A DNA stretch of 47,016 bases from Actinomycetota bacterium (GCA_020029595.1 JAIBJN010000008.1:1-47016), one strand, 5' to 3'. Counted from the stretch's first letter, positions 8,669 to 18,131 are shown. The notes: generated by a model not told the origin, from the sequence alone. Numbers and translations are program-made.

Positions 8669-9577
8669 GTGAGCGCGCCGTCCGGCGAGCAGATCGAGAT
8701 CGCAGCCGGGGACCAGCGGGCCGTGGTCGTCGAGGTCGGGGGCGGTCTCCGCTCGTACTCGGCGGGAGGACTGAAGCTCATCGACGGCTACGGAGCCGAC
8801 GAGATGTGCACCTCGGGCCGCGGCCAGGTGCTGAGCCCGTGGCCGAACCGCCTGGAGGACGGCAGCTACGAGTTCGAGGGGCGGCAGCACCAGCTCGCGC
8901 TGGACGAGATCGCCAATCGCAACGCGATCCACGGCCTCGTCCGCTGGGCCGCGTGGACCGTCGGCGAGCGTGAACCGAGCCGAGTCGTCCTGGAGCACCT
9001 GCTCCATCCACAGCCCGGCTACTCGTTCTCGCTCGCCCTCAGTATCGAGTACTCGCTCAAGGAGGGCGGCCTCCGCGTGCGGACGACGGCCACGAACGTC
9101 GGCGCGGACCCCTGTCCGTACGGGAGCGGCGCCCACCCGTACCTGACGGTCGGGACGGCGACGATCGACGACGTGAACCTCCTCGTGCCGGCGCGAACGG
9201 TGCTGCAGTCCGACAAGCGTGGCTTGCCAGTCGGCAGGGCATCCGTCGAGGGGACGGAGTACGACTTCCGTCGGCCGCGAACGATCGGAGCGACCAGGCT
9301 CGATCACGCCTTCACCGACCTCGAGCGGGACAAGGACGGCCTCGCCCGCGTCGAGCTCAACGATCCGGAACGCGGGACAGGGTTGGCGCTCTGGGTCGAC
9401 GAGGCCTATCCCTACCTGATGCTCTTCACCGGGGATCCGCTCCCGGACGTCGACCGACGCAGCCTCGCCGTCGAGCCCATGACCTGCCCGCCGAACGCGT
9501 TCCGCTCCGGGGAGGATCTGATCCGCTTGGAGCCGGGCGCCACGGTCGCGAGCGCCTGGGGTATCTCTCCCCGCTGA
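8669..9577 (+). CDS. Aldose 1-epimerase family protein
   Basis: 302 aa from GTG 8669, 11 nt after the GMC stop; the frame is open far upstream but that part only shadows the GMC gene. Family features: GQVLSPWPNRLEDGSY near the N terminus, NAIHGLVRWAAW with the His that binds the sugar ring, SGAHPYLT with the catalytic His, LDHAFTDL, and the C-terminal AVEPMTCPPNAF with the catalytic Glu. It would interconvert alpha and beta anomers of a hexose. Its place behind the GH15 and GMC genes fits the view that an inverting hydrolase product is anomerised before oxidation. Its TGA abuts the stop of the opposite gene inside a TGATCA palindrome. Confidence 0.88.
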   Translation: MSAPSGEQIEIAAGDQRAVVVEVGGGLRSYSAGGLKLIDGYGADEMCTSGRGQVLSPWPNRLEDGSYEFEGRQHQLALDEIANRNAIHGLVRWAAWTVGEREPSRVVLEHLLHPQPGYSFSLALSIEYSLKEGGLRVRTTATNVGADPCPYGSGAHPYLTVGTATIDDVNLLVPARTVLQSDKRGLPVGRASVEGTEYDFRRPRTIGATRLDHAFTDLERDKDGLARVELNDPERGTGLALWVDEAYPYLMLFTGDPLPDVDRRSLAVEPMTCPPNAFRSGEDLIRLEPGATVASAWGISPR

Positions 9578-10267
9578 TCAGGGCGGCGGGGGCAGCAGGA
9601 GGATCAGGACGCCGGCGAAGACCAGCAGGGCGCCGCCGACGGCAATCAGCCCGTAGCGCACCCCGCGCAGCGGGAAGTGGCTGCTGATGCCGACGAGAAA
9701 GAGCACGCTCGCGAGGATGACAGTCGTGCGCACGTAGTTGTCGGCGGTCTCGGCCGCCTCGTGCCCCTCCGCGAAGAGCTCTTCGGCCTCGGCCTCCAGC
9801 TCGCGGGAGCTCGCGAGGCCCGTCGGCACGTACTCCGGCATCGCCTGGGGCCCGGGCGGCGAGTCGGGATTCTCGAACGGATCCGTCGCGATCCAGGCGT
9901 CGAAGGCGACCCGGAACTCGGGTCTGAAGCGGCGCTCGGCGACCTCGATCGCCTCCTGGTCCCCGGAGAGGAAGGCGTCGAACCAGGCGTTGAACGTGGT
10001 CGCGTCCCCGACGCGGTACGTGAGCGACTCCTGGAACTCCCTGTTCGCCTTGGTCCGCGTGGCCGAGGCCTCGGCGAGGTTGAGCGACGACTCAGTTCCC
10101 CACTTCGCCGCCGAGTAGCCGGACCACGCTGCCACGATCGTGACGACGGAGAGGAGCAGCGCCTCGCCGATCGAGATCGCGCGATCGTGGCGGGAGTGAC
10201 CGCCCGCGTGCTTGGCGTGCTCGCCGATTTCCTTGCCGACCTCGGTCGCCGAAAGCCCTTCGGGCAC
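9578..10267 (-). CDS. Membrane protein of unknown function
   Basis: 229 aa from GTG 10267, picked because GGAAGGAA lies just upstream; the frame extends further to 10405 without good coding character. After a His-rich, basic N terminus there is one hydrophobic helix (about residues 38-58, ALLLSVVTIVAAWSGYSAA), a charged central domain of about 120 residues with likely helices (REFQESL, AIEVAERRF), and two C-terminal helices (about 172-190 and 198-220) ending in LLLPPPP. The layout recalls DUF4337-type proteins but I do not recognise the family with confidence. It is divergent from cydA and convergent with the epimerase gene, its stop touching that gene's stop. Confidence 0.6.
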   Translation of the reverse strand: MPEGLSATEVGKEIGEHAKHAGGHSRHDRAISIGEALLLSVVTIVAAWSGYSAAKWGTESSLNLAEASATRTKANREFQESLTYRVGDATTFNAWFDAFLSGDQEAIEVAERRFRPEFRVAFDAWIATDPFENPDSPPGPQAMPEYVPTGLASSRELEAEAEELFAEGHEAAETADNYVRTTVILASVLFLVGISSHFPLRGVRYGLIAVGGALLVFAGVLILLLPPPP

Positions 10268-10455
10268 GGGATTCCTTCCTTCAGTCCGGGAACGCCTGTC
10301 CTGCTGCCTGGGCAGTCGCCATTCTGAACGACGTCCGGGATGCCGAGGAGGGGAGCTCACCGGGCCTTGAAGCAGGCCGGCGGCCGATACCTGGCCGGGC
10401 ATCATCCGTTTCGTACGATGCAGCTCCTCTCACCCCCGGACATAATCGCGCCGGG

Positions 10456-11862
10456 ATGAGCACGCTCGCCTCCACCGCGCTCGAGCTCTCGCGCTGGCAG
10501 TTCGCGCTGACGACGCTCTTCCACTTCATCTTCGTGCCGTTGACGCTCGGGCTGGCGCCTCTGCTCGCGGTCATGCAGACGCTTTGGCACCGCACGAAGG
10601 ACGAGAAATGGCTCCGCCTGACGCGCTTCTTCGGGACGCTCTTCCTGATCAACTTCGCGATCGGCGCCGCGACCGGCCTCGTGCAGGAGTTCCAGTTCGG
10701 CATGAACTGGTCGTCGTTCTCGAGCTACGTGGGGGACGTCTTCGGCTCGCCGCTCGCGATCGAGGGCCTCGGCGCGTTCATGCTCGAGTCGACGTTCATC
10801 GGCCTATGGGTCTTCGGCTGGAACCGCCTCTCCCCGAAGGTGCACCTGGCGACGATCTACCTCGTCTGGCTCGGAACCTGGCTCTCGGCGTTCTTCATCC
10901 TCGCGGCGAACTCCTGGATGCAACACCCGGTCGGCTACGAGATCAACTCGCAGACGGACCGGGCGCAGGCGACCGACATCTTCGACATCCTCTTCCAGCC
11001 CTTCGTCATCTGGGCCGTCGGACACGTCTACCTCGCGGGGCTCATGACCGGAGGCTTTCTCGTGCTCGGCGTCTCCTGCTGGCACCTTCTGCGCGGCCGG
11101 AACGTGGACGTCTTCCGAAGCGCGGCGAAGCTCGCGATCATCGTCGTGCTGCCCGTCTCAGCCGTGCAGCTGTGGTTTGGCAGCCACTTCGGAATCTACG
11201 TCACCGAGGCGCAGCCGATGAAGATCGCCGCCACCGAGGCGCTCTGGGACACGGAGCAGCCCGCCGCCTTCTCGCTCTTCCAGATCGGCGGCTTCACCGT
11301 GGACGATCAGACGCCGTCGTTCGACATCGAGATCCCTCGGCTGCTCTCCTTTCTGGCGACGGGCTCGTTCAGCGGCAAGGTCGACGGCATCAACCCGCTC
11401 CAGGCCCAGGCCGAGCAGCAGTACGGGTCGGGCAGCTACATCCCGGACATCCGCCTCGTCTACTGGAGCATGCGCGTGATGGCCTACCTGGGGACGCTGT
11501 CCGTCCTGCTCGCGCTCTGGGGTGCCTGGATCCTCTGGCGGAGGAAGCTCGAGGACGCCAAGTGGTTCCAGCGGGCTGCGCTTGCGGGCATCGCTCTGCC
11601 GTTCCTCTCCAACTTCGCCGGCTGGATCCTCACCGAGGCGGGGCGCCAGCCATGGGTCGCCTACGGGCTCCTGAAGACCCAGGACGCGGTCTCGCCCGCG
11701 GTGAGCGCCTGGACCGTCGGTCTCAGCCTCGCCACGTTCCTGTCTCTGTACGCAGTACTCGCCGTCGTCGACCTCTACCTGATGCGCCGCTACGCACGGC
11801 TGGATCCTCCCGAGATCGGAGGCGACGAGGAGGGCGCGCCGCAGCCGGCGCCGGCGTACTAG
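10456..11862 (+). CDS. cydA: Cytochrome bd ubiquinol oxidase subunit I
   Basis: 468 aa, the short type without the long Q-loop insert. Haem ligands visible: His23 (in LFHFIFVP) and His190 (in WAVGHVYLAG), matching E. coli His19 and His186. The proton-path/haem d glutamates are Glu103 and Glu111 (EGLGAFMLES). The quinol-site GRQPW motif is present near residue 398. It oxidises quinol and reduces O2 to water at high affinity in the cell membrane. It is the first gene of a cydABDC operon, 7 nt before cydB. The 188-bp gap upstream is shared with a divergent gene and holds no gene. Confidence 0.96.
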   Translation: MSTLASTALELSRWQFALTTLFHFIFVPLTLGLAPLLAVMQTLWHRTKDEKWLRLTRFFGTLFLINFAIGAATGLVQEFQFGMNWSSFSSYVGDVFGSPLAIEGLGAFMLESTFIGLWVFGWNRLSPKVHLATIYLVWLGTWLSAFFILAANSWMQHPVGYEINSQTDRAQATDIFDILFQPFVIWAVGHVYLAGLMTGGFLVLGVSCWHLLRGRNVDVFRSAAKLAIIVVLPVSAVQLWFGSHFGIYVTEAQPMKIAATEALWDTEQPAAFSLFQIGGFTVDDQTPSFDIEIPRLLSFLATGSFSGKVDGINPLQAQAEQQYGSGSYIPDIRLVYWSMRVMAYLGTLSVLLALWGAWILWRRKLEDAKWFQRAALAGIALPFLSNFAGWILTEAGRQPWVAYGLLKTQDAVSPAVSAWTVGLSLATFLSLYAVLAVVDLYLMRRYARLDPPEIGGDEEGAPQPAPAY

Positions 11863-11869
11863 TGCCCCG

Positions 11870-12916
11870 ATGACGCTCCAAATTGTCTGGTTCTGCCTGC
11901 TCTGCGTCCTCTGGACGGGCTACTTCGTGCTCGAGGGCTTCGACTTCGGCGTCGGCATGCTTCTCCCCGTCCTCGGCAAGAGCGAGGAGGACAAGGACAC
12001 CATGTTCCAGACGATCGGGCCGGTCTGGGACGGCAACGAGGTCTGGCTCCTCGTCGCGGGCGGGGCGACCTTCGCGGCCTTCCCGGTCTGGTACGCGACG
12101 ATGTTCTCGGGCTTCTACATCGCCTTGCTCCTCATCCTCGTCCTGCTGATCGTGCGGGTGATCTCGTTCGAGTGGCGCGAGAAAGCGCACGACCCCCGCT
12201 GGAAGGCCGTCTGGGCCTGGATGAACACCCTTGGGTCGGTCGGCGCCCCTCTCCTCTGGGGTATCGCGCTCGCGAGTCTGCTCCACGGCGTCCCGATCGG
12301 CTCCGACCAGAACTTCGCCGGGGACTTCGGCGACCTCTTCAGCGGCTACACGATCCTCGCGGGCATCGCCCTCTGCCTCCTCTTCGCGCTCCACGGCGCG
12401 GTCTTCCTGACGCTGCGCACGCTCGGCGACCTGCGCGAGCGGGCCCGGCGGTTCGCCGCCCGCCTGTCGCCGGTCGCGGCACTCGTCGGCGCCGGCTTCC
12501 TCGTCTGGACGCTCGTGGTCGCCGGCGATGTGAACGAGAAGGGCATCTTCCCAGGCATCCTCCCCGTCGCCGTCGCGGCTGTCGCCGTCGTCGCAGTGGT
12601 GTTTCTCACGCGGACAGGGAACGAGCGCGGGGCGTTTGCGGCGACGGCGCTGACGATTATCGCCGCCGTGGTCACGCTCTTCGTCAGCCTCTACCCGCGC
12701 GTCATGGTGTCGGATCCCGAGTTCGCGAACAGCCTCACGATCGAGAACGCGTCATCCGGTCAGTACACGCTCAAGGTCATGACCGTCGCCGTGGCCGTGC
12801 TCTTGCCGATCGTGCTTCTCTACCAGGCGTGGACGTACCACGTCTTCCGCGCTCGTCTCGGCGGGAGCCCGGCGGGCAGCCCGGCCGACCTGCTCGCGCG
12901 GAAGACCGGCGAGTAG
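11870..12916 (+). CDS. cydB: Cytochrome bd ubiquinol oxidase subunit II
   Basis: 348 aa with about nine membrane segments. The N-terminal GYFVLEGFDFGVGMLLP and the GPVWDGNEVWLL segment are characteristic of CydB. It is the structural partner of CydA in the bd oxidase and helps hold the haem cluster. The stop codon TAG overlaps the GTG of cydD by one base (TAGTG), so the exporter genes are translated from the same mRNA. It ends with a short cytoplasmic tail. The family call is secure; which quinone is used cannot be told. Confidence 0.96.
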   Translation: MTLQIVWFCLLCVLWTGYFVLEGFDFGVGMLLPVLGKSEEDKDTMFQTIGPVWDGNEVWLLVAGGATFAAFPVWYATMFSGFYIALLLILVLLIVRVISFEWREKAHDPRWKAVWAWMNTLGSVGAPLLWGIALASLLHGVPIGSDQNFAGDFGDLFSGYTILAGIALCLLFALHGAVFLTLRTLGDLRERARRFAARLSPVAALVGAGFLVWTLVVAGDVNEKGIFPGILPVAVAAVAVVAVVFLTRTGNERGAFAATALTIIAAVVTLFVSLYPRVMVSDPEFANSLTIENASSGQYTLKVMTVAVAVLLPIVLLYQAWTYHVFRARLGGSPAGSPADLLARKTGE

Positions 12917-14589
12917 TGCGCCTCATCGACCCGCGCCTCCTGCGCCGCGCGCGGGCCGTGCGCGTCCTTCTCGCCGCCGATGTCGCGCTCGGCGTGCTCG
13001 CCGCACTTCTCGTTCTCGCCCAGGCCGTCCTGATCGCGCGGGTCGCGGCCCGCGCCTTCGGGGGTGCGCCCCTCCCCGAGGTCACCCTCCCGCTCGTGCT
13101 CCTCGTCGCCGCTGCGGCCGGAAGGGGGGCGGCCGCGTGGGGTTTCGAGGCCGTGGGAAGGCGCGCGGCGACGAGCGTGCTCTCGGGCCTTCGGCTCGAG
13201 CTCGTCGAGCGGAGGCTCCGCGACCGGCCGGCCGCCCTCGACGGCGCGGAGAGCGGCGAGGTCGCGACGGCCGCGGTGGCCGGCGTCGACGCCCTCGAGA
13301 CGACCTTCGCGCGCTACCTGCCCCAGGTCGTCCTGGCGGCGGTCGTGCCGCTCGCGGTGATCGTCCTCGTCGCGTCGATCGACCTCCTCTCGGCCGGCCT
13401 CATGCTCCTGACCCTGCCGCTCGTCCCCGTCTTCATGTGGCTCGTCGGCCGCTACACCGAGGGGCAGACCCGCAAGCGCTGGCAGGCGCTCTCGCTTCTC
13501 TCCACCCACTTCCTCGACGTCGTCCGGGGGCTGCCCACGCTGCGTGCGTTCAACCGCGGCGAGGCCCAGGCGGAGCGGATCGCCGAGGTCAGCGACCGCT
13601 ACCGCAGAGCGACGATGGGGACGCTGCGCGTCGCGTTCCTCTCCGGAGCGGTGCTCGAGCTCGCCGCCACGCTCGGGATCGCACTGGTCGCCGTGACCGT
13701 CGGCGTCCGCCTCGTCAACGGCGGCATCGGCTTCGAGGCGGCGCTCACCGTGCTCGTGCTCGCGCCCGAGCTCTACCTGCCCCTCAGGAACCTTGCGGCC
13801 CAGTTCCACGCGAGGGCGGACGGGCTCGCGGTCGCCGAGCGGCTTCTCGACCTCATCGACACCGAGCCGGGCGCGGCCCCGGCGCGGGGCACGCCGCCGA
13901 GCCCTGGCGACGTCCCCGTGCGGCTGGAGGGCGTCTCCTTCGCCTACCCCGCGCGCCCCGGCGAGGTGCTCGACTCGGTAGACCTCGAGCTCGCGCCGGG
14001 CGAGACGGTCGCGCTCGTCGGCCCGAGCGGCGGTGGCAAGAGCACGATCGCCTCGCTCCTCCTCCGCCTCGCCGAGCCGACCGAGGGGCGCGTGGCGGTC
14101 GGCAACGCCGATCTGGCCGACTGTGACCCGGCCGCCTGGCGGGCGCAGATCGCCTGGGTGCCGCAGCAGCCGACGCTCTTCCGTGGCACGGTGGCCGACA
14201 ACATCCGGCTCGGCGACGCCGGGGCCGGCGACGAGCGCGTGCGCGCGGCCGCCGAGCTCGCCGGCGCCGACGCCTTCGTTCTCGAGCTGCCGGAAGCCTA
14301 CGAGACCGTGGTCGGTGACGGGGGCCGTCCGCTCTCGTCGGGTGAGCGCCGGCGGATCGCGCTCGCGCGCGCGTTCCTGCGCGCCGCGCCGCTCGTCATC
14401 CTCGACGAGCCGACCGCGGATCTCGACGCGGCGAGCGCCGAGGCGGTCGGCGAGGCCGTCTCTCGGCTGGGCGAGGGCCGAACGGTGCTCCTGATCGCCC
14501 ACCGGCCTGAGCTGGCGCTGCGGGCCGATCGTGTCGTCACGCTCGACGGCGGGCGGATCGTGGACCTGCCCACGGTAGAGGCGGCGTGA
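12916..14589 (+). CDS. cydD: Thiol reductant ABC exporter subunit CydD
   Basis: 557 aa half-transporter: membrane domain about residues 1-310 with six helices, ATPase domain about 330-557. The Walker A GPSGGGKST lies near residue 370, the signature is LSSGERRR, and Walker B is LVILDEPTADLD near residue 493. CydDC exports cysteine and glutathione-type thiols and is needed for bd oxidase assembly in E. coli. Its location directly behind cydAB and in front of cydC makes the assignment firm. The start is GTG inside the cydB stop; the end overlaps cydC (GTGA). The native thiol in a probable actinobacterium, which usually makes mycothiol or ergothioneine rather than glutathione, is unknown. Confidence 0.92.
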   Translation: MRLIDPRLLRRARAVRVLLAADVALGVLAALLVLAQAVLIARVAARAFGGAPLPEVTLPLVLLVAAAAGRGAAAWGFEAVGRRAATSVLSGLRLELVERRLRDRPAALDGAESGEVATAAVAGVDALETTFARYLPQVVLAAVVPLAVIVLVASIDLLSAGLMLLTLPLVPVFMWLVGRYTEGQTRKRWQALSLLSTHFLDVVRGLPTLRAFNRGEAQAERIAEVSDRYRRATMGTLRVAFLSGAVLELAATLGIALVAVTVGVRLVNGGIGFEAALTVLVLAPELYLPLRNLAAQFHARADGLAVAERLLDLIDTEPGAAPARGTPPSPGDVPVRLEGVSFAYPARPGEVLDSVDLELAPGETVALVGPSGGGKSTIASLLLRLAEPTEGRVAVGNADLADCDPAAWRAQIAWVPQQPTLFRGTVADNIRLGDAGAGDERVRAAAELAGADAFVLELPEAYETVVGDGGRPLSSGERRRIALARAFLRAAPLVILDEPTADLDAASAEAVGEAVSRLGEGRTVLLIAHRPELALRADRVVTLDGGRIVDLPTVEAA

Positions 14590-16259
14590 CAGGAACGCTG
14601 CGGAGACTCCTCGCTCTCGCCGGCATGCCTGCGGGTCGGGTCGCTCTCTCGATCCTCCTCGGCGCGCTCGCGGTCGGCTTCGGCGTCGCCCTGATGACGA
14701 CGGCCGGGTATCTGATCTCGCGCGCGGCGGAGCACCCGCCGATCCTCTCGCTGACGGTGACGATCGTCGCCGTCAGATTCTTCGCCCTTTCCAGGCCGAT
14801 CGTCCGCTACCTCGACCGGCTCGTCTCGCACGACCTCGCCCTGCGGGCGCTCGGTCGGATCCGCGCTCGTTTCTACGAGCGCATCGAGCCGCTCGCGCCG
14901 GCTCAGCTCGAGGGCTACCGGCGCGGCGATCTGCTGACGCGGATGGTCGGGGACGTCGACGCGCTCCAGGGCCTCTACCTCCGCGGGCTCGCGCCGCCGC
15001 TCGTCGCCCTCGCGGTTGGGTCCGTCTGCGCCGGGGTGATGGCGGCCGTCCTCCCGGCGGCCGCGGCGATCCTCGCCGCCGGGCTCGTCATCGGCGGCTT
15101 CGCCGTCCCCGCCGTCGCCTGGGCCGCCGCTCGGGCCGCCGGCCGCCGTCAGGCCGCCGTCCGGGGCGAGCTGACGGCAGAGCTCGTGGAGCTCCTGCGC
15201 GGTGCACCCGAGCTCGTCGCCTACGGCCGTGAGGAGGAGACCATCGCGCGCGTGCGGGTCGTCGACGCCGAGCTTGCACGGCTCGGCCGCCGCGACGCGC
15301 TCGTGGCGGGCCTCGCGGATGCGCTTTCGATCCTCGTTGCGGGACTGACCGCGGCAGGGGTGCTCGCAGTCGCGGTCGCCTCCCACGACTCGGGCGCGCT
15401 CGACCGGGTGTTGGTGGCGACGCTCGCGCTGCTCGCACTCTCCTCCTTCGAGGGAGTGGCCCCGCTCCCGGCTGCCGCGCGCGAGCTCGGCACGACCATC
15501 GCCTCCGGTGGCCGTGTGCTCGAGCTCACCGACCGCGTGTCCGCCGTCCGCGATCCTTCCGATCCGCTTCCCGCTCCTCCCGTCCCGGCGACGGTCACCC
15601 TCGAGTCCGTGACCGCCCGCTACGGGCCGAGGGAGGAGCCCGCGCTCAGCCGTGTCGACCTCAGGCTCGACCCGGGGAGACGAGTCGGGCTCGTCGGGCC
15701 GAGCGGAGCCGGGAAGACGACGGTGACGAGCCTCCTCCTGCGCTTCCTCGACCCCGAGGAGGGCCGCGTCACGATCGGCGGCCGCGACGTTCGCGACTAC
15801 CGCCAGGAGGACGTCCGCCGCACGTTCGCTCTCGCCGGCCAGGAGGCGCACGTCTTCGGCTCGACGATCCGGGAGAACCTGCGGCTCGCGCGGTCAGCGG
15901 CGTCCGACGCCGAGCTCGAGGCCGCGCTCGGGCGTGCGCGACTCGGCGAGTGGGTCGCGTCGCTCCTCGACGGGCTCGACACCCCGGTCGGGGAGGAGGG
16001 GTTGGAGCTCTCTGGCGGCCAGCGCCAGCGGCTCGTCCTGGCGCGGGCGCTCCTCGCCGACGCGCCCGTGCTCGTCCTGGACGAGCCCACCGCGCATCTC
16101 GACCCCCCGACCGCCTCGAGGCTCATGGACGACATCCTCGACGCGGCCGCCGACAAGACGGTCCTCCTCATCACGCACCGGCCCGAAGGCCTCGAGCGCA
16201 TGGACGAGATCGTGACGCTCGACGCAGGCAGGGTCACCGCCGTGCCGATCGCGAGCTGA
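14586..16259 (+). CDS. cydC: Thiol reductant ABC exporter subunit CydC
   Basis: 557 aa, with the same length and layout as CydD: membrane domain to about 310, then an ATPase domain with Walker A GPSGAGKTT near residue 371, signature LSGGQRQR near 474 and Walker B VLVLDEPTAHLD near 494. The early segment TTAGYLISRAAEHPPILSLT is typical of CydC. It pairs with CydD to form the heterodimeric thiol exporter. GTG start at 14586 overlapping the cydD stop. It is last in the cyd operon; the following gene is convergent, and no hairpin is evident in the 29-bp gap. Confidence 0.92.
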   Translation: MTGTLRRLLALAGMPAGRVALSILLGALAVGFGVALMTTAGYLISRAAEHPPILSLTVTIVAVRFFALSRPIVRYLDRLVSHDLALRALGRIRARFYERIEPLAPAQLEGYRRGDLLTRMVGDVDALQGLYLRGLAPPLVALAVGSVCAGVMAAVLPAAAAILAAGLVIGGFAVPAVAWAAARAAGRRQAAVRGELTAELVELLRGAPELVAYGREEETIARVRVVDAELARLGRRDALVAGLADALSILVAGLTAAGVLAVAVASHDSGALDRVLVATLALLALSSFEGVAPLPAAARELGTTIASGGRVLELTDRVSAVRDPSDPLPAPPVPATVTLESVTARYGPREEPALSRVDLRLDPGRRVGLVGPSGAGKTTVTSLLLRFLDPEEGRVTIGGRDVRDYRQEDVRRTFALAGQEAHVFGSTIRENLRLARSAASDAELEAALGRARLGEWVASLLDGLDTPVGEEGLELSGGQRQRLVLARALLADAPVLVLDEPTAHLDPPTASRLMDDILDAAADKTVLLITHRPEGLERMDEIVTLDAGRVTAVPIAS

Positions 16260-16288
16260 ACCGCGGTGTGGAGTCTCTCGCCGGAACG

Positions 16289-17314
16289 CTAGTGGTCGCT
16301 CGACGTCGCCCAGATGTTGATGCCGCTCTCCGTCGCGTGACGGTCGATCTCAGCGAGCTCCTCCGGGGTGAAGTCGAGGCGATCCAGCGCGGCCACGTTC
16401 TCCTCGAGCTGGGCGACGCTGCTCGCCCCGATCAAGGTCGACGTCATGCGCGCGTCTCGCAGCGTCCAGGCTAGAGCCATCTGAGCGAGCGTCTGCCCGC
16501 GCCTGGCGGCGATCTCGTTCAGGACCCGGATCTTGGCGAGCGTCTCGTCGGCGAGGAGCTCCGGCGACAGCGACTCCTCCCGGCTTGCCCGAGACCCCTC
16601 CGGGATGCCGTCGAGGTACCGGTCCGTGAGCATGCCCTGGGCGAGGGGCGAGAAGCCGATGCAGCCGATGCCCTCCTCGGCGAGCGTGTCGAGGAGGTCC
16701 GGCTCGATCCAACGGTTGAGCAGCGAGTACGACGGCTGGTTGATCAGAAGCGGCGTCCCCAGCCGTCGGAGGATGGCCGCCGCCTCCTTGGTCTTCGCGG
16801 CCGAGTACGAGGAGACGCCGACGTAGAGGGCCTTGCCGTTGCGGACCGCGCTCTCGAGCGCGCCCATCGTCTCCTCGAGCGGTGTCTCCGGGTCGAAGCG
16901 GTGCGAGTAGAAGATGTCCACGTACTCGAGCCCGAGCCGGCGCAGGCTCTGGTCGAGGCTGGCCAAGAGGTACTTGCGGGAGCCCCACTCGCCGTACGGC
17001 CCGGGCCACATGTCCCAGCCAGCCTTCGTCGAGATGACCAGCTCGTCGCGGAACGGGGCCAGCTCCACCCGCAGCAGCCGGCCGAAGTTCTCCTCGGCGG
17101 ATCCGTACGGCGGTCCGTAGTTGTTGGCGAGGTCGAAGTGCGTGATCCCGAGATCGAACGCCCGGCGGACGATTGCGCGGCTGACGTCGAAGGGGCGGTC
17201 GTGGCCGAAGTTCCACCAGAGGCCGAGCGAGACAGCCGGTAGCTTGAGGCCGCTGCGTCCGCAGCGGTTGTAGACCATCCGCTCGTAGCGGTCGGAGGCG
17301 GGCACGTAGGTCAC
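16289..17314 (-). CDS. Aldo/keto reductase (YghZ/L-glyceraldehyde-3-phosphate reductase type)
   Basis: 341 aa from GTG 17314. The start region (YVPASDRYERMVYNRCGRSG) matches the usual N terminus of the YghZ-like subgroup, so the longer open frame to 17377 was not used. AKR catalytic tetrad residues are visible: Asp and Tyr in HFDLANNYGPPYGSAEENFG, Lys in VISTKAGWDM, His in DIFYSHRFDP. The C-terminal LIGASSVAQLEENVAAL binds NADPH. Members reduce small aldehydes, including glyceraldehyde phosphate and methylglyoxal. It is divergent from the L,D-transpeptidase gene with a 47-bp shared upstream region and appears to be a single-gene unit. Confidence 0.9.
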   Translation of the reverse strand: MTYVPASDRYERMVYNRCGRSGLKLPAVSLGLWWNFGHDRPFDVSRAIVRRAFDLGITHFDLANNYGPPYGSAEENFGRLLRVELAPFRDELVISTKAGWDMWPGPYGEWGSRKYLLASLDQSLRRLGLEYVDIFYSHRFDPETPLEETMGALESAVRNGKALYVGVSSYSAAKTKEAAAILRRLGTPLLINQPSYSLLNRWIEPDLLDTLAEEGIGCIGFSPLAQGMLTDRYLDGIPEGSRASREESLSPELLADETLAKIRVLNEIAARRGQTLAQMALAWTLRDARMTSTLIGASSVAQLEENVAALDRLDFTPEELAEIDRHATESGINIWATSSDH

Positions 17315-17361
17315 GACGCCGTTTCGCGGGGAGCCTACTCCGGACGTATGATTTCGCGGCC

Positions 17362-18099
17362 GTGGAAGTCCGGGCACCGACCGCGAGGCGGGTGCGACTG
17401 CCGACGGTTGCCGTCGCCCTCGTCGCGGTCACGTTGATCGTGCCGGCTGCGGGCCGCGCAGCGTCGCCGGTCGAGGCCCCCTCCCTGCCGGGCGAGCAGG
17501 TCACCGTCGCCGCCTCTACCGCGGCAGCCACTGCCGGTCCCAGCGCGATCCGCACGCTGCAGAGGAGGCTCGCGCGTCTCGGCTACCTCCCCGTGAGCGG
17601 GGTGGACGGCGTCTTCGGTGGACAGACCCAAGCCGCCGTGATCGCGTTCCAGAAGTGGGTAGGCCTCGTGCGGGACGGCATCCCCGGCCCGAAGACGAGG
17701 GCCGCGCTCGCCCGGGCGAAGCGCCCGACGCCGCGGACAACCGGCCCCGGGACCCGGATCGAGGTCCTGCTCGACCGCCAGCTCCTGCTCTTCATCCGCT
17801 CGGGCTGGGTCGCGCGGACGATCCACGTCTCCACGGGGCGACCCGGCTTCGCGACGCCGCCTGGCTCGTACGCGATCTTGCGGAAGCGCCGGCGGTCGTG
17901 GTCGATCCGCTACAAGGTCTGGCTTCCCTGGGCGAGCTACCTCGTCGGCGGGATCGCCATCCACGGGTCGCGGAACGTGCCGGTCAAACGGGCCTCGCAC
18001 GGGTGTGTCCGCGTTCCCCTCTACGACGCGAGGTGGCTCTTCAGGAGGACGCCGGTCGGCACTCGGGTCACCGTCCTGGCCAGCGCCCAGCGTTCCTGA
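17362..18099 (+). CDS. L,D-transpeptidase with peptidoglycan-binding domain
   Basis: 245 aa, GTG start. A signal peptide or N-terminal anchor is at about residues 8-34 (VAVALVAVTLIVPAAGRAAS). A peptidoglycan-binding repeat follows at about 60-115 (LQRRLARLGYLPVSGVDG, FGGQTQAAVIAFQKW), then a YkuD catalytic domain at about 128-243. The catalytic motif is IHGSRNVP...SHGCVRVP, with His, Ser-His-Gly-Cys and Arg in place. It would form 3-3 crosslinks in peptidoglycan or attach proteins to it, outside the membrane. It stands alone between a divergent reductase gene and a convergent membrane-protein gene. Confidence 0.9.
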   Translation: MEVRAPTARRVRLPTVAVALVAVTLIVPAAGRAASPVEAPSLPGEQVTVAASTAAATAGPSAIRTLQRRLARLGYLPVSGVDGVFGGQTQAAVIAFQKWVGLVRDGIPGPKTRAALARAKRPTPRTTGPGTRIEVLLDRQLLLFIRSGWVARTIHVSTGRPGFATPPGSYAILRKRRRSWSIRYKVWLPWASYLVGGIAIHGSRNVPVKRASHGCVRVPLYDARWLFRRTPVGTRVTVLASAQRS

Positions 18100-18131
18100 C
18101 TCGTTGGGGCTAGGGCTGAGCCGCCGTGACC

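Noticed and set aside
12172-12915. Extended N terminus of CydD inside cydB
   Set aside because: The frame is open but is only the shadow of cydB; the GTG at the cydB stop fits the normal CydD length.
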